Of a DNA stretch of 47,482 nucleotides, positions 42,262 through 47,482 are shown one piece after another. Every line of letters begins with the position of its first letter. Within the stretch, counting starts at the first letter, position 1. This DNA comes from Ectocarpus siliculosus (Eukaryota > Sar > Phaeophyceae > Ectocarpales > Ectocarpaceae), in NCBI GenBank assembly GCA_000310025.1, contig FN648606.1, forward strand, positions 73,716 through 121,197, written 5' to 3'. A model generated the notes under the pieces. That model was not told where the DNA came from. It saw nothing but the letters and a program-made list of their open reading frames with translations, and did not search any database. The translations under genes and the position numbers were made by a program.

Positions 42262-44790
42262 TCAAAGGGGACTCTTGTCCCATTCAGCCATTTCGGTTCT
42301 AATCTTCGCAATATTTTTTTCCAGAAAACCGACCAATTCCAGCGCCGTGCTGTCGCCGCCTGCCGCCTCTGCTTTGGCTTCCTTGAGAATTTTCGGGGCG
42401 GCTTGGAAAGATTTGAACAAGGTGTCGAAAAACGCCAATTTTGCGGTCTTTTCATCTACGATGTCCCGCGAGGAAGGTGCTGCGGCGGGGGCGGGTTCGG
42501 GCTCTGGCCGAAATAGCTCGCTCAATCCGCCGGGGGGCAGTCCAAGTCCCGGCGCCACTGAGTGCAAGGCAACCGCGGTCGTCTCTTGCACGCTGCCGGC
42601 GTTCTTAGACAGCTTTTTGTTGGCCTTGAGGTGGGAGTTGTCCTCCCTCGCTCTGCGTTTGGAGTCCTCTCTCCTCTTCGCGTCAGCAGCGGCTCCCTTG
42701 GCGCCGGTAGGGCCGGCGGCCGCCCCCCCCACGCCGCTGCTCTCCCGTTGCCCGTCTTCGGGCAGGAGCCGGTCACACACGGCGAGGACCTGCGGGTACT
42801 CGGCCATGACCTGTCCAAAGTAGTAGGTGTCCAGATTTTCTGATATTTTGACGTTCAGGGTGTTTCGAACAGGGCGAGATGCGGGGGGGCGGGAGGGGCG
42901 ATCGTTAGACGGCAATAATGTGACATTGAGCGGAAGTGGACGTCACCACGAAAGTATATCGTCGTGCTGGAACTTGCAAGCGGAAACGTAATACCCGCTG
43001 ATGTCATGTAGAGCGCACACGAATTTGTGGGAGGAACGTACTTGTGTTATCGATGCATCGCCAACATGAAGAAAAATCGGGTTATTCAAAGGCATTTTAT
43101 TGAAACCCTTTGTGATGAGGGGAACCACAGTAGGTTGGGGGGGGCGGGGCGGGGGGGCTGTACTTTGTCGGGCGTTCACGACCAACAGAGGAACACTTGC
43201 AAATTACATGACCCAAACCTAACGAGGGCGAAGAGCCCGAACAGTACTCATTTCTCGCCGAACCACGTTTCGAGTGACCACGACCATCACTTTTTATCGC
43301 TGCAACACTCTACCGTGGTTGAGGAATGTTTGATTGACGTTAACTGTTCAACCCTAACCCTATTGTTCCAGCATCGTCTCAAGCATAGTACGGTGCACGC
43401 TACAAAAATATCATTCAACTACATTTCAACACTAGAGTTCCCGACGCGTGGACCAACCACTGTCTTTTCTCTAGGAGTACCCCCCCGACACGTGCCGTAA
43501 TCTGTACCACCTATTGCACAAGGGCCACTATAAAATAAAAGAAGCAGACCTTACCATGGCAGAAGAAGTACCATTCGTCGTGATTCCCAGACTTCTTCAT
43601 GTTGTGGTGGCAGTCGCCATAGTCCTTGTTCACCTCTTTCACCATGTTCATGAACTTGTCGTACGGGTTGTCGGGCTGATGGACTATGTTCGGGTCGATC
43701 TGTGCCGCGGTGATGTGCTCGTCGTCGTTGAGGTGTGTGACCACCTGCAACAAGGGAAAAGGGCGTTGTTTTTTGGAATATACATTCTTTTGGGGGGGGG
43801 CGGAAAGGTTGGGAGATTAATGGGGGAACACCAGGCCAATAGAATTTGACGAAGCACATCGCTTGTTTTTTCAATACCTTAAAATGAGCGCTGGCACACG
43901 ATCTTGCTGCTGGGTAGGACCTCCATAACCCGTTGTCACACAAAAAAGGTTCATCCCCCTAAAGCTCCTACCCACCCTCCTGCGGCCCGTGCCTTGGACC
44001 AAATGCGAGAAGAGTGCAAACTAACTAGCGCTAGGACGGGCGCGAGATAAAAACTCACTTCGCAATAAAATCTCCCTCTCCACGAGATTCAAACCCCTGA
44101 CCCTGGGTGCTAGATTGCTGTGAGCACACGAACTAGACTTGAACGTAACCTCAACAAAATACGTTCCTGGGGGCTAAGGAAAACGGTATACATTCAGACC
44201 TCACCTCCACGTCCGTGTCCTTGAAGTCCTTCCATAGCTCAAAGTATACCGACCGCTTGTTGCCGGTCTCCTTATTGTCGAGCTCCGTCCTAGACAACTG
44301 CGTCCTGCTCGCGGCAAGGCGCTCCCTGAAGCGCTCGGCGACCATCAGCTCCACCGCCCGGGTGACGCAATGCTTGCTCTTCCTTCGGCCAGTGGTGGTG
44401 ACGCCGGCCCCTGACGCGCGGTCTTCATCCGCTATCACCTCCAAAACGCGACTGGCGAGGTAGGCATTCTCTTCCCAGTCCATCGTTTTCTTCGGGTTAA
44501 TGCTCGCCCCACTGCGAATGGCGCTAAGCACAGCCATAACCAGGGTCTCCGGAACCTCGACGGTCTCTGGTGATGCCGTTAGGGGCTTGGAGGCGGGGGT
44601 CTCACCTGGAAGCACGCAGGTTGACAACCATGGTGGAGCAGAGATGTGTCATGAAAAAAAGCGGTTAGGGTTGGAGCTTTCGTGTACATGGCATTGGTGC
44701 CGATGCAGCCGTAGGGACATGCACCAAAATAGCGCGAAATCTACCACCTACACATGCTCTTTTGTCGTGTGTGTGTGTGTGTGTGTGTGT

Positions 44791-44868
<78 letters not shown>

Positions 44869-45646
44869 TATTGTACAGAGAGAGGTAGATGAACAGTGGG
44901 ATGAGAGAGGGGAAAGTCAAACACACAGAAGGGTTCCCACCTGTTGTTTTATCCTCGAGATCCGCGTAGTAGGGGCTCGGGCGCCCCCACACCTTGTCGA
45001 CACCGGCTAGGGCCTTCTCCAACACTAAGCTGCTCCTCTCCCTCGAAAGGCCGGAGATACCTCGCGCCTGGATAGCGATCTGTAGGAGGCTGACAGGCCA
45101 CGCTGAGGACGGCTTGTTGTGGTTACGTTTGAGGGACCTCTGGGTCGTGGAGGACGCCGCCGACTGCTGCGGCGTTGGGGATGGAGATTTCGCCCTCGAC
45201 GGCGTTGTACCCTTGTCCATCACAGCAGGGGGCCGGTACATCAAGCGCCGTGCGCGCCGAGCTTCCGGTTGCCGTGCCGTTGTTGCTGGAAGGGTGTTCC
45301 GTGTCGAAGGAGCCGTCACTGCTGCTGTCGCCACCGGCATCATCGTCGCCGCCGATATCAACACCGCCGGCACCAATGCCGCCGACCTCTTCGTCCCTCA
45401 TGATATCAAGCAGGGTTTCCGCCATCTTCGGAGGACCTGATGACCTAGCCCCTGTGGCGACCCTCGCCGGAGGGGGAGATGGATCAGGGTCTGTAGCGCC
45501 GACGATGCGCCAGAGATACCTGGGAGCATTCCGCCCGGGCTCGAACCTTCGCCGGCAGCAGCGCCGGGATGGCCCTTCTCTCTGTATCTGGCTGGGGTAG
45601 CAGCCACTTGGCGACCAGCAGCCCGTCCCTTTGTGCTGTCTGCCAT
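42262..45646 (-). CDS. Five-exon gene of unknown function, stramenopile-type repeat-family protein
   Basis: Exons on the minus strand: 45646-45520, 45285-44941, 44605-44205, 43744-43555 and 42839-42262. They total 1,641 bases (546 residues plus stop) with all phases matching. The N-terminus is basic and Pro/Ser rich (MADSTKGRAAGRQVAATPAR). A conserved core follows: WPVSLLQIAIQARGISGLSR, PETLVMAVLSAIRSGASINP, NPYDKFMNMVKEVNKDYGD, KKSGNHDEWYFFCHENLDTY, YFGQVMAEYPQVLAVCDRLL. The tail is Ala/Pro-rich and charged. The core resembles a multicopy oomycete/brown-algal family without assigned function, a link made from memory that needs a search. The first intron is the weakest call: a 234-bp intron skips an acidic frame (MAETLLDIMRDEEVGG..) that may itself be coding. 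Intron 3 carries a SINE copy. No catalytic motif is visible. Confidence 0.7.
43866..44140 (-). mobile_element. Second, diverged copy of the tRNA-derived SINE
   Basis: It lies in intron 3 of the minus-strand gene in the same orientation as the gene. It matches the 11954-12288 element along its length: GTCTAGTTCGTGTGCTC at the A box, GGGGTTTGAATCTC at the B box, then AAAACTCACTT, GCGAGA, ACTAGCGCTA, AATGCGAGAAGAGT and AACCCGTTGTCACAC (plus-strand words). The poly(A) tail is reduced to a short run near 43866-43872 and no target-site duplication is evident, so it is older. Confidence 0.7.
44767..44869. repeat. Compound microsatellite (GT)n(GA)n(GATA)n
   Basis: A (GT) run to 44791, a (GA) run to 44840, then a few GATA units and more GA. 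It lies in intron 2 of the minus-strand gene. Confidence 0.97.
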
Positions 45647-46162
45647 GGTCTCTTGGTTGTGGAGTTTGACGGCGAAGGTGTTGTGCGTCGTGCTTGTTGG
45701 CACCAGGCAAGCGGCAAGATTAATTTGGAAAATTTGGAAGACCACCTGCAGCACGTAAACATGAACAATTCGGTTCCAAATATTTGGCGCCAAAATATTG
45801 GAATGGCCCTATTTCAACATGTTCAGTCTTGAAAGCGAATTTGACAACCTTCTTCAAGTGTAAGATTGAACGAAGGAAATCTGGGGTTTGTGGCGCGGGA
45901 CTGAATCGTACAGTGGCAAGGTAGGCAAGAAATTGCGGGGAAGTTTTATCGGGAGATTGGATGAGCACGGGGGTGATGACGTATTGGAGTACAACTTCAG
46001 CAGCTGCAGCAAGAGATGCAATAAAGAGTGCACACTGCAGCTGCTCCTGTGCGGCGAAGGGGCGATCTGCCGTAGAGGTCATCGCGTGTGTGTTAGGTAA
46101 AGGTCAGGGGTGGGCTTCGGCTAGGTGATTGGCCGGAAAACGCAGAAAACCCTCTCTTCGCG
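45647..46162. other. Divergent intergenic region
   Basis: This 516-bp gap separates the start of the minus-strand gene from the start of the plus-strand gag-like frame. A short AT-rich stretch with TTTGGCGCCAAAATATTGG near 45780 is the only notable palindrome. No promoter element was confidently found. Confidence 0.4.
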
Positions 46163-47482
46163 ATGGTGGATCCGAACGTGAATGCCGACGGTGCAGCGGA
46201 TGCCGGCGTCGCAGCGGCCAACGCAGCGGCCAACGTCAACCTTGCTGATGCCGTCAATGGGCAGGCTATCGCGCTTCAAGCAGTGGTCGCACAGGTGGAA
46301 GCTTTGCAGCAGCAGCTCCAATAGCAGCCGCAGCAGCCGCAGCAGCAGCAGCAGCAGGGACAGCAGCTACAGCCGGCGCCGCAGCCCCAGCAAGCCCCGG
46401 GCGCTGATGGTGGCCCGCCGCAACAGCAGTAGCAGCAGCAGCAACCAATTGCGCCGCAGGCAGATGGGGTTTATCCAGCTGCCGTGGCAGCGGCCGGAGG
46501 AGCGAATCCGGCGGGCGGTGTCCACCAGGCAGGTCAGCCCGCCGCTCTGGCGGCGGGGGGAAATGGGGGCGACGACCAGCAGGGAGGAGATGGGGCGGCC
46601 GTTCAGCAGTTGCAGCAGCAGATGGCCGCGGTCCAGGGTCAGCTGGATATGTTGATCCCACACATTGAAGCGTTGAGTCAGCATGTGTACGCTGTTCAGG
46701 ATGGTGGAGAAGCGGCGCAAGGCGCACCCCCTCTTGGGGGTGGACTTCCGGCGATGCCAGGGGTCGCCGAAGGGGTCTCCACTGGCCAGCGGGAGACTGA
46801 AAAGCGTGAGTCGAAGGATTGGGTAGCTAAATAAAGAAGGGATTCGGCGGTGGTTTGCCGCGGCTTTCGTTGCACAATCCGTCAACATAGTGCGGCTGCA
46901 AGAAGATGTGGGTGACGAGTTAGTCGTGAACGATGCTGTGTTTAAGATGCTCAACAACCTGTCAGGCATCAAGCTCAAGCCATTTGCAGCGCGCCAGTAT
47001 CAGATTGGTAGCGACAAGGCGAAGGGTGTTCTCGTTAACGACAAGTTTGCTGCACTGGTGAAAGGCCTCCAAGGGATGGTGGTTCTGGGGGTATCCGCGG
47101 TTGGGAAAGAGCGTGCGGAGTTTTTTTTGGCGCCATTCCGTGACATCTCACAGCGCTTGCACCACTACGTGTCTAAGTTCCGCTCTGCCTTTTCAGGGGA
47201 GCATGGGACGGCGTTGGAAGCAAACATCGTAAACGCTGTCGACCGCGATTTATCCCTAGTAGCTGCGGCCGCGGGCCGGACGTCGGACAAGTTGAGGACT
47301 CGTTTTCCGCACTCGCCCCCAGTTGGCGATTTCGCCCGGATGGATATCCCGCGCATCGAGACGGCATCGTTTGACCACACCAGGCGAGCGACCGACGACC
47401 TTACCGGGGTACACCAACAGGCGCTTATGGCTTCGCTAACGGGGAATTCCGCTCAACGGGGAGGGGCGGGGGGGGGGGGGGA
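46163..47482 (+). pseudogene. Gln-rich gag-like open frame, disrupted, running off the contig
   Basis: ATG at 46163 opens an Ala/Asn-rich sequence (MVDPNVNADGAADAGVAAAN) leading into a Gln tract. Two TAG codons (46322 and 46430) interrupt the tract where neighbouring codons are CAG, consistent with C-to-T changes. The frame resumes through a coiled-coil-like stretch (VQQLQQQMAAVQGQLDMLI), meets TAA at 46832, and the coding signal continues in another frame from about 46833 to the contig end (FVAQSVNIVRLQEDVGDELV, VGKERAEFFLAPFRDISQRL). The composition and a long helical region after a low-complexity N-terminus suggest a retroelement Gag-type or structural protein, but no zinc knuckle, protease or reverse transcriptase is in view. 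An expressed gene with an unrecognised intron at 46832 is less likely. Confidence 0.5.
47463..47482. other. Low-quality G-run contig edge
   Basis: The last 20 bases are almost all G, mirroring the poor left edge and marking the end of usable sequence. Confidence 0.7.

Noticed and set aside
41627-42823. 398-codon plus-strand frame
   Set aside because: Half is the A/C-rich tandem array and half is antisense to the last exon of the minus-strand gene.
46815-46850. Programmed ribosomal frameshift in the gag-like frame
   Set aside because: No clear slippery heptamer or pseudoknot is visible, and two upstream TAG codons already point to decay.

Overview
The window is nuclear DNA of an intron-rich eukaryote. 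The gene content and gene style point to a stramenopile, most likely a brown alga of the Ectocarpus kind. That assignment is inference from four things: many small exons split by introns of 0.3-3 kb, mostly GTGAG/GTAAG donors, the protein families present, and a lineage-type repeat family gene. Both edges decay into homopolymers (1-137 and about 47463-47482), so this looks like one whole contig with poor-quality ends rather than a slice of a finished chromosome.

Layout. (1) About 159-9328, plus strand: a gene in at least 10 exons encoding a FYVE zinc finger followed by a SYLF (DUF500/Ysc84) domain, the architecture of plant CFS1-type endosomal proteins. (2) 9329-15635: gene-poor and repeat-rich. 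It holds a tRNA-derived SINE with poly(A) tail and 13-bp target-site duplication, a MITE-like inverted-repeat element, a second tRNA-like sequence and a 220-270 bp tandem duplication. (3) 15636-39282, plus strand: one large gene of about 21 exons and about 1,150 residues for a secreted zinc metalloprotease. Its order is signal peptide, propeptide, metzincin domain (HEIAHNMGCYHD, Met-turn TIMSYY), Cys-rich exons including a five-exon module present twice in tandem, and a vWD-like C-terminal domain (GDPHMTGFHG). Its introns carry their own duplications and a ~1 kb inverted-repeat element built of TCATGA words. (4) 39283-42261: intergenic DNA with CCCATGGG-rich sequence, tandem arrays and a small minus-strand repeat-coding patch. 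(5) 42262-45646, minus strand: a five-exon gene of 546 codons for a protein of unknown function, with a second SINE copy in one intron. (6) 46163-47482, plus strand: a Gln-rich gag-like reading frame broken by two TAG codons and a frameshift, running off the contig.

The genes do not form a pathway. The FYVE-SYLF protein would act on PI3P-bearing endosomal or autophagic membranes, the protease is extracellular, and the right end is repeat or transposon related. The most interesting feature is the protease: a five-exon, phase-1-bounded module was duplicated with its introns, doubling an LNR-like plus Cys-rich block between the catalytic domain and the vWD-like tail.
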